DNA of 64,000 nucleotides, taken from NCBI GenBank assembly GCA_964384485.1, contig CAYLLE010000003.1, positions 14,323-78,322 on the forward strand. The letters are read 5' to 3'. The notes below the pieces were generated by a model. That model was given only the letters and a program-made list of their open reading frames with translations. It searched no databases and was not told the origin of the DNA. This DNA is from CAYLLE01 sp964384485 (GTDB lineage Bacteria; Spirochaetota; Spirochaetia; CAYLLE01). Positions 51,914 to 60,566 of this stretch are shown one piece after another. How positions within the stretch are numbered: the stretch's first letter is position 1; each line of letters begins with the position of its first letter. The translations under genes and the position numbers were made by a program.

Positions 51914-52837
51914 ATGACCCTGGGAATGATACTTGATATAACAGGTCTGTTACTAGCTTTTTCAGGATTTACCTGGTCACTCATGTTCTTATTGAAAGGG
52001 GGAGAAAAATGGCTGTTCGGCTACTGTCTTGCAGCGGGGAACGCGTTATTCTATCTTGCCCTTGAACTTTTTATTTACGGATCTTTTCACGTTTTCGTTT
52101 CCCAAAACAATAGTGGGATTGTGTATTTATATTTTTTCCTGCGCACGGCGCTTCTCATAACTCTTCCCTATTTCGTTTTTACCCTCTTCCGGGAATCAAC
52201 AAATCAATTAAGAAAGGCATTGATTCCGTTTTTTGGGTTCTTCTTTTTAAACTCGGCGGTTTTGATACTTGCTGTGACAACGAAGCTGGAAACAGAATAC
52301 AAACAGATCGCTATAGCCGTGAACAGAATTTCACCTATTCTCCTGGCAAGCCATATCATCTATTACACCATAAATCGAAAAAACTTTTTCATCGGATCTG
52401 CAGGAAAGATAAACATGATATTTCCTGCCGGAGGGCTTGTGTTTATGTTTTTCTACACATATGACACGGTGATGATCTTGTCCGGAAAAGATACCATGAC
52501 CAGAGGAGCTTTTTCTCTATCCCTGCTGCTTTACGGAATATGGAATCTGGTGTTCTTCTGGTTTCTCTTAAAACATCTGATTGTAATACCGGTGTATCAC
52601 GATATCAAAAAGCTCGACAAGATACTTCCGGATGAAGACAAACTGACACCGCGGGAGCGGGAAATACTGGACCGTGTTATTCAGGGCAGGAGTAATAAGG
52701 AGATCGCCCACGGGCTCAACATTACAGAAAGTACCGTAAAAGTTCATCTATCCGGATGTTTCCGTAAGTTCGGCGTTCACTCCAGGGTGGAGCTGATGAA
52801 CAGACTGTACGGTGTGGATCAGAAAACCAAAATCTAA
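51914..52837 (+). CDS. Seven-helix membrane protein with LuxR-type DNA-binding domain
   Basis: A 307-aa membrane-tethered regulator. About seven hydrophobic helices fill residues ~1-225, followed by a LuxR/GerE helix-turn-helix at ~240-300 (LTPREREILDRVIQG, NKEIAHGLNITESTVKVHLS). The membrane part may sense a lipid, a signal in the envelope or membrane state; I do not recognise it. It follows the Nudix gene by 1 nt and precedes a lipoprotein gene by 69 bp. A small palindrome (CTAAAC-4-GTTTAG, 52834-52849) at its stop, just upstream of the lipoprotein gene, is a possible binding site. Confidence 0.85.
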   Translation: MTLGMILDITGLLLAFSGFTWSLMFLLKGGEKWLFGYCLAAGNALFYLALELFIYGSFHVFVSQNNSGIVYLYFFLRTALLITLPYFVFTLFRESTNQLRKALIPFFGFFFLNSAVLILAVTTKLETEYKQIAIAVNRISPILLASHIIYYTINRKNFFIGSAGKINMIFPAGGLVFMFFYTYDTVMILSGKDTMTRGAFSLSLLLYGIWNLVFFWFLLKHLIVIPVYHDIKKLDKILPDEDKLTPREREILDRVIQGRSNKEIAHGLNITESTVKVHLSGCFRKFGVHSRVELMNRLYGVDQKTKI

Positions 52838-52862
52838 ACTAAAGTTTAGGAGCCGATATCGG
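52834..52862. promoter_or_regulatory. Paired small palindromes before the lipoprotein gene
   Basis: CTAAAC-TAAA-GTTTAG at 52834-52849 and CCGATATCGG at 52853-52862, side by side in the 69-bp gap. Candidate operator for the LuxR-type protein; each is short enough to be chance. Confidence 0.35.
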
Positions 52863-52906
52863 ATATTCGGAGGATCCTGCAGTAGCTTTTGAGTGCATGG
52901 AGGATA

Positions 52907-54277
52907 ATGATGAAAAAAATACCAAACAGAGAATTATCATTCGGAATTACTGTTATTGTTTTGATCCTGTCGGTCATCACCAGCTGTACCCTGTTTGAAA
53001 AACCGGAATTCACCGTGTCCGGGACGGCCTTTGACGGCGTAACTGGGAACCCCCTGGAGGGAGTTACGATTATCTTTGGTGATGAAACAGTTACAACCGA
53101 CGGAGCGGGAAGATTCAGTTACACGTATGAATCCGCCGATCCGGTTTCGGGTATGCTCGCGATTTATAAGTACGGGTACCAGTTCCAGATAATGGAAAAC
53201 GTGGAAATAGCGGTGGAGGATAACCCGGAATATCAAATCGCGATGACACCGGACGATACCGGGAATTACACAACTAAAGAGGTGAGTTTTACCCTTACCG
53301 ACACAGGCACTCCATTGGCCGAGAAAACAGTGGCTTTTATCATTGTGAATGAACAAAGCGGCACGTATTTACAGACCGGAGAATGGATTTTCGGAACCCA
53401 GCAGACCGACATATCCGGTGAAGTTACCATCAATACGCCGGTATTCGGTACGGACTGTATGGTTGCTGTCCAGATGATGGAGGACGGCGATCCCCACCCG
53501 GTTTTTTCCTACTGGTATCACACCGGTATTGACCTCAGCGGAACCGCTCCGGTTACGGTCTCCCTGGTAAAACCCCCGCTCACACCGGTTACAATGACAG
53601 GGTCAACAGAGAACTTGGTCATAGGACATCTTTTTAAAGAAGAAACCGAAGGAACAGCAGTGATTCCGTATTATTTCATGAACATTCTGTTTACGGACAG
53701 TGATGATACAATCAACCTTTATCTACCCGCCGATTCCGGAGATACCTACGCCTACACCTACTACAACGGTTTTATCGGCGAAAAGGACAGCGAAACCGGC
53801 GCGGAAACAACCCGAATGCAGGTAACTGCACCCGCGGCAGTACCTGCGTCAAACGTGATCACCCTGCCCGAACTGCCCGATACTCCGTCGCTGCAGGCTG
53901 TAGCCGGTTCAAGCATCAATTATACAGCAAGTACACGCACCATCTCCTTTACCGATCCGAATACCGAAACAAACTCATACGAGCTGCTGTTTCAGGGAAA
54001 AGATTCGGAAAGCAATCGGAAAAGGGGAATCCTGTTATTGGAAAGCGAAAGTTTTGTTTTCCCTCAGGATTTTATCGATACCATGATTGCCCCGGCAGTC
54101 ACGGAGGGATATACATTTGAAGTAACGGTAAAAGCCCGGCACCTGAATCCCCCGGATTTTTCTATTATGCTGTCTCAGTATCAGCCGGAAATGACCGGTT
54201 TCGCCATGGTGGAAACGGCGGACACGGAAACTCTAATCGATGAAGAGACTTCCAGGCTTACTCCGGTTTTCCAATAA
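52907..54277 (+). CDS. Lipoprotein with carboxypeptidase regulatory-like beta domain
   Basis: A 456-aa exported lipoprotein. ATG 52907 has GGAGG 3-7 nt upstream. The signal peptide ends in VITSC27, a good lipobox. Residues ~35-115 match the carboxypeptidase regulatory/transthyretin-like beta sandwich (VSGTAFDGVTGNPLEGVTII, TDGAGRFSYTY). The rest is Thr/Asp-rich beta sequence without a known motif. It is probably surface or periplasmic, and may be a target of the membrane LuxR protein encoded upstream. The 3' end overlaps the convergent btuD gene by 20 bp. Confidence 0.75.
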   Translation: MMKKIPNRELSFGITVIVLILSVITSCTLFEKPEFTVSGTAFDGVTGNPLEGVTIIFGDETVTTDGAGRFSYTYESADPVSGMLAIYKYGYQFQIMENVEIAVEDNPEYQIAMTPDDTGNYTTKEVSFTLTDTGTPLAEKTVAFIIVNEQSGTYLQTGEWIFGTQQTDISGEVTINTPVFGTDCMVAVQMMEDGDPHPVFSYWYHTGIDLSGTAPVTVSLVKPPLTPVTMTGSTENLVIGHLFKEETEGTAVIPYYFMNILFTDSDDTINLYLPADSGDTYAYTYYNGFIGEKDSETGAETTRMQVTAPAAVPASNVITLPELPDTPSLQAVAGSSINYTASTRTISFTDPNTETNSYELLFQGKDSESNRKRGILLLESESFVFPQDFIDTMIAPAVTEGYTFEVTVKARHLNPPDFSIMLSQYQPEMTGFAMVETADTETLIDEETSRLTPVFQ

Positions 54278-55514
54278 GGGTTCCTTTTTCCAGCTGTTCC
54301 AGGAGCTTCCGGTACTCCAGGGAGACGCAATTGCCGGCAAGCTCCTTGAAACGGCTTTCGCCCTGTTCTGTAAAAAAGGAGCGTTCCCGCTGTCCCGGAG
54401 TACCCGTAACAAGGATACACCGGGCAGCCCGGGCCGCTAAATCCAGATTTCCCGTATTCCCCGGTCCCACGGGAAATTGGCACAGAAGTGTCAGGTCGGC
54501 GTTCCTGATCAACGATTCACCGGCAGAGACATCATCCGGGGTTATCGGCGCGAAAGGGTCTACCGCCGCGTGCTTTATCCCCAGGCTGCTCCATAACTGG
54601 GCATCCGCGTCGTACTGATGTGCGATCCCGCCGGTCACGGTATAACCAAGCCGAAGCAGCTCCCTGGTAAGGTTGACCGCGCTGCCGGCGCCGCCGATCA
54701 AATGTACCGTTCCCTGTCTTCTCTTCTTGATTGCAGGGATCACGTTTACCACCAAACTGCCGGTCGCGGTGTTGCGGGACACCGCCGTTTCGGTGCCGTA
54801 GACGGCATCAAGAATTTCCGGCTTCAGAACAGCTTCCGGCGGACCCTGAGCGGCAACTTCTCCCCGGGACAGCAGGAGCAGCCTGCTGCAGTATTGGGAA
54901 GCCACATCCAGGTTATGCACCGCGGCGATAACCGCTTTCCGTTCCCCCGTAAGCTCCAGGGCCATGGAAAAAAACTGATCCTGATGACGGATGTCCAGGT
55001 TTGAAGTCGGCTCATCCAGAATCAGAATCCTGCTCTCCTGGGCCAGTACTTTTGCGAAAAGAACAAGCTGGCGTTCTCCGCCGGACAGCTCGTTGAAGTA
55101 CCTGTTCTCGAGATGAGACATACCGACATATGATAACGCCCGGCGGGCAGTTTCCAGATCGTTCTCCTGCTCCCGGGAAAACCGGCCTCGATATGGATAT
55201 CTTCCCATCAAAATTATATCGATCACAGGATAGGGAAACGAAGTAATAACGTCCTGAGAAAGATAGGCGCAGAGCTTGGCCCGTTCTCTCGGCTTTATTT
55301 TGGCAATCGGTTTTCCGGCGAGTTTGACCCCGCCCCGGGTTGGAGCATACAGACCCAGCAGGAGCCGGAGGAGCGTAGTCTTTCCCGCGCCGTTCGGTCC
55401 GATAAGCCCGAGAAATTCCCCTTCCTGAACGGCCAGGTCTACGCCGGAGAGGATGGTGTTTCCGGAAACAGTGAAACCCAGATCCTCCGCGGTAATAACA
55501 GGTTTATGACTCAC
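54258..55514 (-). CDS. btuD: Vitamin B12 ABC transporter ATPase with extra C-terminal Rossmann-like domain
   Basis: Residues 1-~255 are a FecE/BtuD-type ATPase: Walker A GPNGAGKT (39-46), signature LSGGERQ, Walker B ILILDEPTSNLD, switch VHNLD. About 155 further residues follow, opening with a Gly-rich beta-alpha unit (VHLIGGAGSAVNLTRELL) and containing VDPFAPITPDD and LLCQFPVGPGNTGN, a nucleotide-binding-like fold. I recall similar extensions on iron/cobalamin transporter ATPases of Firmicutes, without known function. The substrate is set by the cobalamin riboswitch before the operon. The start overlaps btuC by 4 bp. Confidence 0.88.
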   Translation of the reverse strand: MSHKPVITAEDLGFTVSGNTILSGVDLAVQEGEFLGLIGPNGAGKTTLLRLLLGLYAPTRGGVKLAGKPIAKIKPRERAKLCAYLSQDVITSFPYPVIDIILMGRYPYRGRFSREQENDLETARRALSYVGMSHLENRYFNELSGGERQLVLFAKVLAQESRILILDEPTSNLDIRHQDQFFSMALELTGERKAVIAAVHNLDVASQYCSRLLLLSRGEVAAQGPPEAVLKPEILDAVYGTETAVSRNTATGSLVVNVIPAIKKRRQGTVHLIGGAGSAVNLTRELLRLGYTVTGGIAHQYDADAQLWSSLGIKHAAVDPFAPITPDDVSAGESLIRNADLTLLCQFPVGPGNTGNLDLAARAARCILVTGTPGQRERSFFTEQGESRFKELAGNCVSLEYRKLLEQLEKGTLIGKPE

Positions 55515-56551
55515 AGAGACCGCACCCCCTTCCGCTGATACCGGATTATGAGCGCCAGGAAGTAGGGACTGCCCAGGATAGCGGTGATTATACCTACCCG
55601 TATTTCGAAAGGCGGAATGAGCACCCTTCCAAGCAGGTCCGCCAGAATCAGCAGGACACCTCCCCCCAGCGCGGAAGCAGGTAATAAAACGCGGTGATCA
55701 GGACCAACGATAAACCGGAACAGGTGGGGGATCAGAAGTCCCACAAACCCCACGGGGCCGCCGATGGCGATGGCCACCCCGGTGACAACAGCGCTGATGC
55801 TGAGGATTATCCGTTTAGTCCTTTCCACATGCATTCCCAAGGAATGGGCATGCTCTTCACCCAGGGCAAACATGTTAAGATCCCGGGCAAAAAAGAACAG
55901 CGCTCCGGCACCTGCCATAAGAAAGGGAAGCGGGATGATAATATGTTTCCACATCCTCCCTTCAAAACTGCCCATGGTCCAGAAGATGAACTGGCTTACT
56001 TCATACTGCTTTGAAAACAAAAGTACCGCTGAAACCATCCCGTTGAAGAAGGAAGACACCGCCAGACCGGCCAGAACAACGAAAAGAAGGGAAGTTTTAC
56101 CTTTATAACTAGCGATCGCGTAAATAAGAAAAGCGGCGGCAATAGCGCCGGTCATGGCCAAAAACGGAAGAAAGAGCGCGCTTACCGTATAAAGTCCGGT
56201 AAAGATCGCGATTACCGCGCCGAGACTGCCGCCGGCGGTTATCCCCAGGATGTCCGGGCTCGCCATGGGATTTCGGAACAGCCCCTGCATCACCGCTCCG
56301 CACATTGAAAGAGTGGATCCCACAAGAAAAGCGGTCAGCGTCCGGGGCAGCCGGATATGCAGGGCAATAACCAAATCTCTCGGGACCGGTTCGGCAATTC
56401 CCCGGAATCCTATCAGGCGCAGCAGCTCTTTAATCAGGGTAAGGGGAGAAACCGCCACCGCGCCGAACCGGACCGAAGCGGCGGCGGATACAATTAAACC
56501 GATAATGAGAACAGAGAAGATTATATTATTCTTCCTGCGGTCCTTCTTCAA
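55511..56551 (-). CDS. btuC: Vitamin B12 ABC transporter permease
   Basis: A 346-aa FecCD/BtuC-family permease with about ten helices. Typical motifs: RLPRTLTAFLVGSTLSMCGA, QGLFRNPMASPDILGITAG, and the coupling region GLLIPHLFRFIVGPDHR. It overlaps btuF and btuD by 4 bp each, so the three are translationally coupled. It imports cobalamin, or possibly other corrinoids, across the inner membrane with BtuF and BtuD. Confidence 0.93.
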   Translation of the reverse strand: MKKDRRKNNIIFSVLIIGLIVSAAASVRFGAVAVSPLTLIKELLRLIGFRGIAEPVPRDLVIALHIRLPRTLTAFLVGSTLSMCGAVMQGLFRNPMASPDILGITAGGSLGAVIAIFTGLYTVSALFLPFLAMTGAIAAAFLIYAIASYKGKTSLLFVVLAGLAVSSFFNGMVSAVLLFSKQYEVSQFIFWTMGSFEGRMWKHIIIPLPFLMAGAGALFFFARDLNMFALGEEHAHSLGMHVERTKRIILSISAVVTGVAIAIGGPVGFVGLLIPHLFRFIVGPDHRVLLPASALGGGVLLILADLLGRVLIPPFEIRVGIITAILGSPYFLALIIRYQRKGVRSL

Positions 56552-57483
56552 AACTTTTCAGGATATGCCTTTTCTGCGAGCCATTCGACGGCGTCAACAA
56601 TGTAATGACTGGTAGTCGTCTTGAGCCGTTCCGGCATCATGTAGATCCGCTTGTTTCTTACCGCGGAGAGAATCTTCAAGGCGGGATCCTTGATGGTCTG
56701 GTTGTAAAACGCGTCCGCGCCGTCGGGATCGCCGTAAACCCAGCCCGGAAGTATCAGGATATCGGGATCGAGTTCGATCAGCTTTTCCTTGCTCAACGGT
56801 ACCTGGCCCCAGTCGTTCACCGGCAAATGTCCGACGCCGTTCTTGAGACCTGCCTTAACAACAATTTCATCCCAGGATGTACCCATGCCCTGGGCTGCGC
56901 TCCATACGGTGTAATCGATAACTTCAGGCTGTTCCTTTTCCGGGATGCCGGAAACTTTATCCGCTACATTTTTCAGGCGGCGGTCCATGGAGGCAAGCAG
57001 TTTTTCCCCCTGGTCCGTTTCTCCCACCGCTTTCGCTACAGTCATTATTTTTTCCTGGATCTCATCGATAGTCAGTCCGCTTGAGACAAGAAAAATTGTA
57101 ACGCCGGCATTCCGGAGCTGCTCGATTTTATCGGCGTCGCTCCAATTTGCCACGAATACCAGGTCGGGTTTCAGCGATAGAATGACCTCCACATTCAAAG
57201 TGACTTTGTTAGGGACTCCTGCGGCTTTATTCGGAATGTTGGAAATCTCCTCATCCTCGGCAAAAGCGGTAACCGCAACGATTCTTTCTGCCGGAACCAG
57301 TTCAAAAAGCACATCGTCGGTAAACAGCGTTACCGATACGATCCTCTCGGGCTGCTCCTGAATTGTAACCTTTGTGCCGCCGTCGTCGGTCATGGTCAGT
57401 GGGAAACTGCCTTCTCCGGAAAAAGCCGGAAGAACAACAAAGGCTAATAAAATAACAAGTAGTGATAATAATTTGGATTTCAT
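56548..57483 (-). CDS. btuF: Vitamin B12 periplasmic binding protein
   Basis: A 311-aa substrate-binding protein of the BtuF/FepB class. The start is ATG 57483 with AGGAGG, placed just after the riboswitch; a longer frame to 57624 runs through riboswitch sequence and is spurious. Signal peptide: KSKLLSLLVILLAFVVLPAFSG. The two-lobe motifs PERIVSV, LKPDLVFVANW and ELDPDILILPGWVY are present. Translation is probably shut off by B12 through the sequestered ribosome-binding site. Confidence 0.93.
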   Translation of the reverse strand: MKSKLLSLLVILLAFVVLPAFSGEGSFPLTMTDDGGTKVTIQEQPERIVSVTLFTDDVLFELVPAERIVAVTAFAEDEEISNIPNKAAGVPNKVTLNVEVILSLKPDLVFVANWSDADKIEQLRNAGVTIFLVSSGLTIDEIQEKIMTVAKAVGETDQGEKLLASMDRRLKNVADKVSGIPEKEQPEVIDYTVWSAAQGMGTSWDEIVVKAGLKNGVGHLPVNDWGQVPLSKEKLIELDPDILILPGWVYGDPDGADAFYNQTIKDPALKILSAVRNKRIYMMPERLKTTTSHYIVDAVEWLAEKAYPEKF

Positions 57484-57487
57484 GTGA

Positions 57488-57692
57488 ATCCTCCTGTAAT
57501 TTAGCTTCGCGTACAGGCTTCCGGTGTAACCGGATGAGTTGCCTCTCTTTAACGCGGGATTCTGCCGTCTCCTGGCTTCCGGGTCTTCCTTCCGCTTCTC
57601 CTTCCCGGTTTCCCAGTGGGTCATTGAAGCGGTTGTCGCCGGTTACAGTGGCGCGTCCGCGGCGGATTTTCACCGCCTTCCGTAACAGAACC
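57488..57692 (-). ncRNA. Cobalamin riboswitch
   Basis: On the minus strand the leader shows the conserved core: GGTGAAAATCCGCC (about 57660-57675), GCCACTGTAACC, and the B12 box AAGCCAGGAGAC (57563-57580). Downstream, TCCGG-TTACA-CCGGA can form the kissing-loop hairpin. CCTGTA (57512-57517) can pair with TACAGG (57493-57498), which overlaps the btuF Shine-Dalgarno, pointing to translational control. There is no terminator-like T-run. Confidence 0.93.
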
Positions 57693-57698
57693 AGGAGA

Positions 57699-57728
57699 AA
57701 AGTACTACGCGATGATTATGATTGTCAA
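57699..57728 (-). promoter_or_regulatory. Candidate promoter of the btu operon
   Basis: Perfect TTGACA, 18-bp spacer, TACTTT (weak) on the minus strand; the predicted start falls at the 5' edge of the riboswitch. Confidence 0.45.
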
Positions 57729-57735
57729 GGATAAC

Positions 57736-58656
57736 TCAAGGATAACATTCGCCGGGCCCGAGAATTTCCGGATAATACGCTCTCAACTCCCTCCTGGACC
57801 GGAAACAGAGCGCGCATTCATCGGGGAACCAGCCGGCGGGCGCACAGCCCTTTTCTTCGGCCAGACGGTACAAACCCTTCGGACCTTCTTCAGCCAAAGC
57901 GGACAGCACCCGATTATTTTCCGGCCGGTATTCTTCCATTATCTGATTCAGTGAGCGGTCCCTTACGTTCCCGATGATGATTCCGTAGCAGATAAGCACG
58001 TTTCCGTAGGGGTCAATCCAGAGCATCTTCGGATCGAACGGTCCGGTCTCGCCTAAGCAGCAGGATAGATCCCTGCAGAGTCCCTGGGGTATCTCTCCGG
58101 TACCGGCTCCCTTACGGGAGGCGCCTTTCCCGATGTTCCGCACCGCATTTTCCGCTAAAGGCAGTCCGCTTTCCCGGGATGCCTGCCGGGCCAGTTCGAG
58201 GGATTCCGCGGAATCGCCGGAAGCCACGATCCAGCTGTGGTTCGTCATTCCCGCGTTCCTTACCGCCTTCGCGGCCGTAATCACCCGGTTGAGCGGGACC
58301 CACCGCTGATGATACACATCAACGCTGAAGGAGATCCCGTCCACACCTTGATCCGCCAACGATGATACAAGCTTCGCGGTCTCTCCGGTATCCCGAGCCC
58401 AATAGCCGTTGGTGGCGATTCCGATATGTCCCGGGTGATGCTCTCTGATTACAGAAATAATTGAAAGAAGTTCCGGGGGGTCTAAAAACGGTTCACCTCC
58501 TGAAAGGTGAACCCATTCAAGCGGACCGATCTCCAGGAAGGTTCTGCCTATCAGATGTTCCGCCAAATAGGGAGAATCGGAAACTCCGAAAAAGCAGTGA
58601 CCGCACGACGCGTTACACCGGTATGTAGCGATAAAGGTGATTCCCTGTAGTTTCAT
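57736..58656 (-). CDS. Radical SAM protein
   Basis: A 306-aa radical SAM enzyme. CNASCGHC (Cys14, 18, 21) binds the 4Fe-4S cluster; WVHLSGGEPFLDP and GIATNGYWA are further SAM-domain motifs. The C-terminal part has scattered Cys (CRDLSCC, CYGIIIGNVRD, DECALCFRSR), partly SPASM-like, suggesting an extra cluster. The substrate is unknown; the radical SAM/SPASM group often modifies peptides, but no peptide precursor is visible beside it. It lies upstream of btuFCD on the same strand but ends before the btu promoter. ATG 58656 has no Shine-Dalgarno; TATGAT lies 8 nt before it. Confidence 0.85.
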   Translation of the reverse strand: MKLQGITFIATYRCNASCGHCFFGVSDSPYLAEHLIGRTFLEIGPLEWVHLSGGEPFLDPPELLSIISVIREHHPGHIGIATNGYWARDTGETAKLVSSLADQGVDGISFSVDVYHQRWVPLNRVITAAKAVRNAGMTNHSWIVASGDSAESLELARQASRESGLPLAENAVRNIGKGASRKGAGTGEIPQGLCRDLSCCLGETGPFDPKMLWIDPYGNVLICYGIIIGNVRDRSLNQIMEEYRPENNRVLSALAEEGPKGLYRLAEEKGCAPAGWFPDECALCFRSRRELRAYYPEILGPGECYP

Positions 58657-58755
58657 GCTGCGGCATCATAACCGGCTTAAAACATTTCTGTAAAGTATCA
58701 ATACCAGTTTTTTCGGCGGTATTCCTTGGGGAATATTTTTTTTATCTTATATCAT

Positions 58756-59619
58756 ATGGGTACTAAGGCAAAGATATCCGGGCTGGGCAGACCGCTTGAT
58801 TTCTCCTATAAGACAAACGTGTGGATTGTTATTCTATCCGGGCTCGGGATCGCGGCCGGATTTATTTTCCGGCTGCTTTCCCGTGACCCCCTTGGTACGG
58901 CTGTCCTATTCGGGTTGGGCACCGGCGGGGCCTGTTTTTTAGGCTGGGCTTTAGCCAGGGAATTAGATCCCGACCATTCCTCTTCAGCGTTTCCGGCTGC
59001 TTTAGCCGCCGTCGCGGCTGTATTCGTTTTCGGTCTTCCCGGTTTTCTTCAGCTGTTTCTGTTTCTTATGCTCTTCCGGGGCATGAGCGGTATTACCGGC
59101 AGTGAAATGGGAATAGGCGATGCAGTCGTAATTTTCGGAATTAATGTATGGCTGATGTTTCTTGGCCATTGGTTTTTCGCGGCTGTTGCCGGTACCGGAT
59201 TTTTGGTAACAGCTCTCCTTTCCGCCCGAAAATGGCCGGTGATTCCGGGGATCGTTTCCTTTTTGCTCATCATTATCCCGTTCCTCCTTGACCGGGACAT
59301 CCCGGTCAGACCGGTTATCACCCTGCCCTACATTATCATCATCATGATTATCACCCTCCTTTTCGGATTATTTCTGGTTCTCCTTACCCGGATCATCACG
59401 AACACGGATGACGGAGAGAAACCGGTAAAACCGGGGCGGGTCAAAACAGCCGGTTTTTTCGGACTGATTTCCGCGCTGGCCGCGGCATTGATGTACGGGT
59501 CGGAAGGTGTGATCATGCTTTTTCCCATGTGGGCCGCGTTCCTTTTTGTCCCGGTTGTAAAATGGGGCATATCAATTTTCCGGCGTCCTGTATCCGAACA
59601 GACAGAAGAGCAGTACTGA
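58756..59619 (+). CDS. Multi-pass membrane protein of unknown function
   Basis: A 287-aa protein with about eight hydrophobic helices (for example VWIVILSGLGIAAGFIFRLL, FGLPGFLQLFLFLMLF, LPYIIIIMIITLLFGLFLVL). I do not recognise the family. The middle segment GMSGITGSEMGIGDAV, between helices, may be a conserved loop. ATG 58756 starts a hydrophilic N-terminus; a frame from TTG 58726 adds ten less likely residues. No Shine-Dalgarno precedes it. It lies 77 bp before the arsenic operon on the same strand and may be separate from it. Confidence 0.65.
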   Translation: MGTKAKISGLGRPLDFSYKTNVWIVILSGLGIAAGFIFRLLSRDPLGTAVLFGLGTGGACFLGWALARELDPDHSSSAFPAALAAVAAVFVFGLPGFLQLFLFLMLFRGMSGITGSEMGIGDAVVIFGINVWLMFLGHWFFAAVAGTGFLVTALLSARKWPVIPGIVSFLLIIIPFLLDRDIPVRPVITLPYIIIIMIITLLFGLFLVLLTRIITNTDDGEKPVKPGRVKTAGFFGLISALAAALMYGSEGVIMLFPMWAAFLFVPVVKWGISIFRRPVSEQTEEQY

Positions 59620-59625
59620 TATTCC

Positions 59626-59696
59626 CAGCAATTTCCCATGAAAAAAAGAAGCGGCAGTTTTCGATGTTAGAAATCGGTTAAATCGCCGGAAAGCTG
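59626..59696. mobile_element. Possible degenerate MITE-like copy before the arsenic operon
   Basis: Starts CAGCAATTTCCC and ends CGCCGGAAAGCTG with rough inverted ends, and shares AGAAGCGGC with the copy at 63947. No matching 9-bp flanks are seen, so this is a weak call. Confidence 0.35.
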
Positions 59697-59725
59697 TTGC
59701 AATTCAAGAGACGTATGCACATAAT
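59697..59725 (+). promoter_or_regulatory. Promoter of the arsenic operon
   Basis: TTGCAA, exactly 17 bp, CATAAT; 7 nt later comes GTG 59733. This predicts a leaderless arsR-arsC transcript. Confidence 0.62.
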
Positions 59726-59734
59726 TGCATACGT
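59711..59734. promoter_or_regulatory. ArsR operator
   Basis: Perfect inverted repeat ACGTATGCA - 6 nt - TGCATACGT. The 6-bp centre is the -10 box itself, so repressor binding would block RNA polymerase. Confidence 0.8.
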
Positions 59735-60566
59735 GAAGAATGACATCTACACCATAAAATCAATCGCTGATCCCACACGGCTCCGGATTGTCCGCATTCT
59801 TTTCAAAACTCCTTCACCGCTGTGCGTGTGCGAACTCTCCGACATAATCCAAAAGCCCCAGTATGAAACGTCCCGCGCCCTCTCCCGGCTGAAGAGCGGA
59901 GAAATCGTCGCGGAGGAGCGGCGGGGAAAACTGCGGTACTACCGGCTCCGAAGGACGGAGCTTGTGAAGCGTCTCGCCGAATGTACCGCGGCGGTTGATT
60001 ATACCGCCGAAGAAATTAAGCACGATTTTGACCGGCTGCGGTGGCGCCTGGATATCCGGCGGGACGGGATCTGCCGGATCACATATCCCAGAGACCGCAG
60101 TCCTAAACATTCGTATAAGGAGACAGGAATGGAAGACACAAGACCGAGAGTTCTTTTTATTTGCGTTCACAATACCGCTCGGAGCCAGATAGCGGAAGCT
60201 TATCTGAAAGAGTTGGCGGGCGACAGGTTTTACGCGGACAGCGCCGGGCTTGAACCGGGTGAACTTAATCCGTTTGTGGTAAAGGCTATGCTGGAGGACG
60301 GTATTGATATTTCCGGTAATCAAACCACCAGCGTTATGGACCTTTACCGGGAAGGTCACACGTACTCCTACGTCATTACCGTCTGCAGCAGAGAAGCTGA
60401 AGAGAAATGCCCAATATTCCCGGGCCCGGTGAACCGGATTCAATGGCCCTTTCCCGATCCTTCCGGGTTTACCGGAACCGACGAAGAGATTATGGAAAAG
60501 GTGCGGGAGATTCGTGATGCAATTAAAGCAAAGATATCAACCTTTATAGAACATAGGAGAAAATGA
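59733..60566 (+). CDS. ArsR repressor fused to arsenate reductase ArsC
   Basis: One polypeptide, 277 aa from GTG 59733. The N-terminal ~100 residues are an ArsR winged helix with the As(III)-binding pair Cys-Val-Cys in PLCVCELSDI and the recognition part PQYETSRALSRLKSG. After a linker, an ArsC of the low-molecular-weight phosphatase type follows: P-loop CVHNTARS (CX5R), then TVCSREAEEKC and the DPSG loop, i.e. the thioredoxin-coupled class. Starts further upstream would put coding sequence over the promoter and operator. The gene overlaps arsC by 4 bp. The fusion would couple sensing and arsenate reduction in one protein; both halves look intact. Confidence 0.88.
   Translation: MKNDIYTIKSIADPTRLRIVRILFKTPSPLCVCELSDIIQKPQYETSRALSRLKSGEIVAEERRGKLRYYRLRRTELVKRLAECTAAVDYTAEEIKHDFDRLRWRLDIRRDGICRITYPRDRSPKHSYKETGMEDTRPRVLFICVHNTARSQIAEAYLKELAGDRFYADSAGLEPGELNPFVVKAMLEDGIDISGNQTTSVMDLYREGHTYSYVITVCSREAEEKCPIFPGPVNRIQWPFPDPSGFTGTDEEIMEKVREIRDAIKAKISTFIEHRRK

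Noticed and set aside
57462..57734. Open frames on both strands across 57302-57734
   Set aside because: They are shadows of the cobalamin riboswitch and the btuF 5' end; the RNA element explains the sequence.
59697..59732. TTG or ATG starts for the ArsR-ArsC fusion at 59697 and 59715
   Set aside because: TTG 59697 is the -35 box and ATG 59715 lies upstream of the -10 box; a clean promoter-operator fits only the GTG at 59733.
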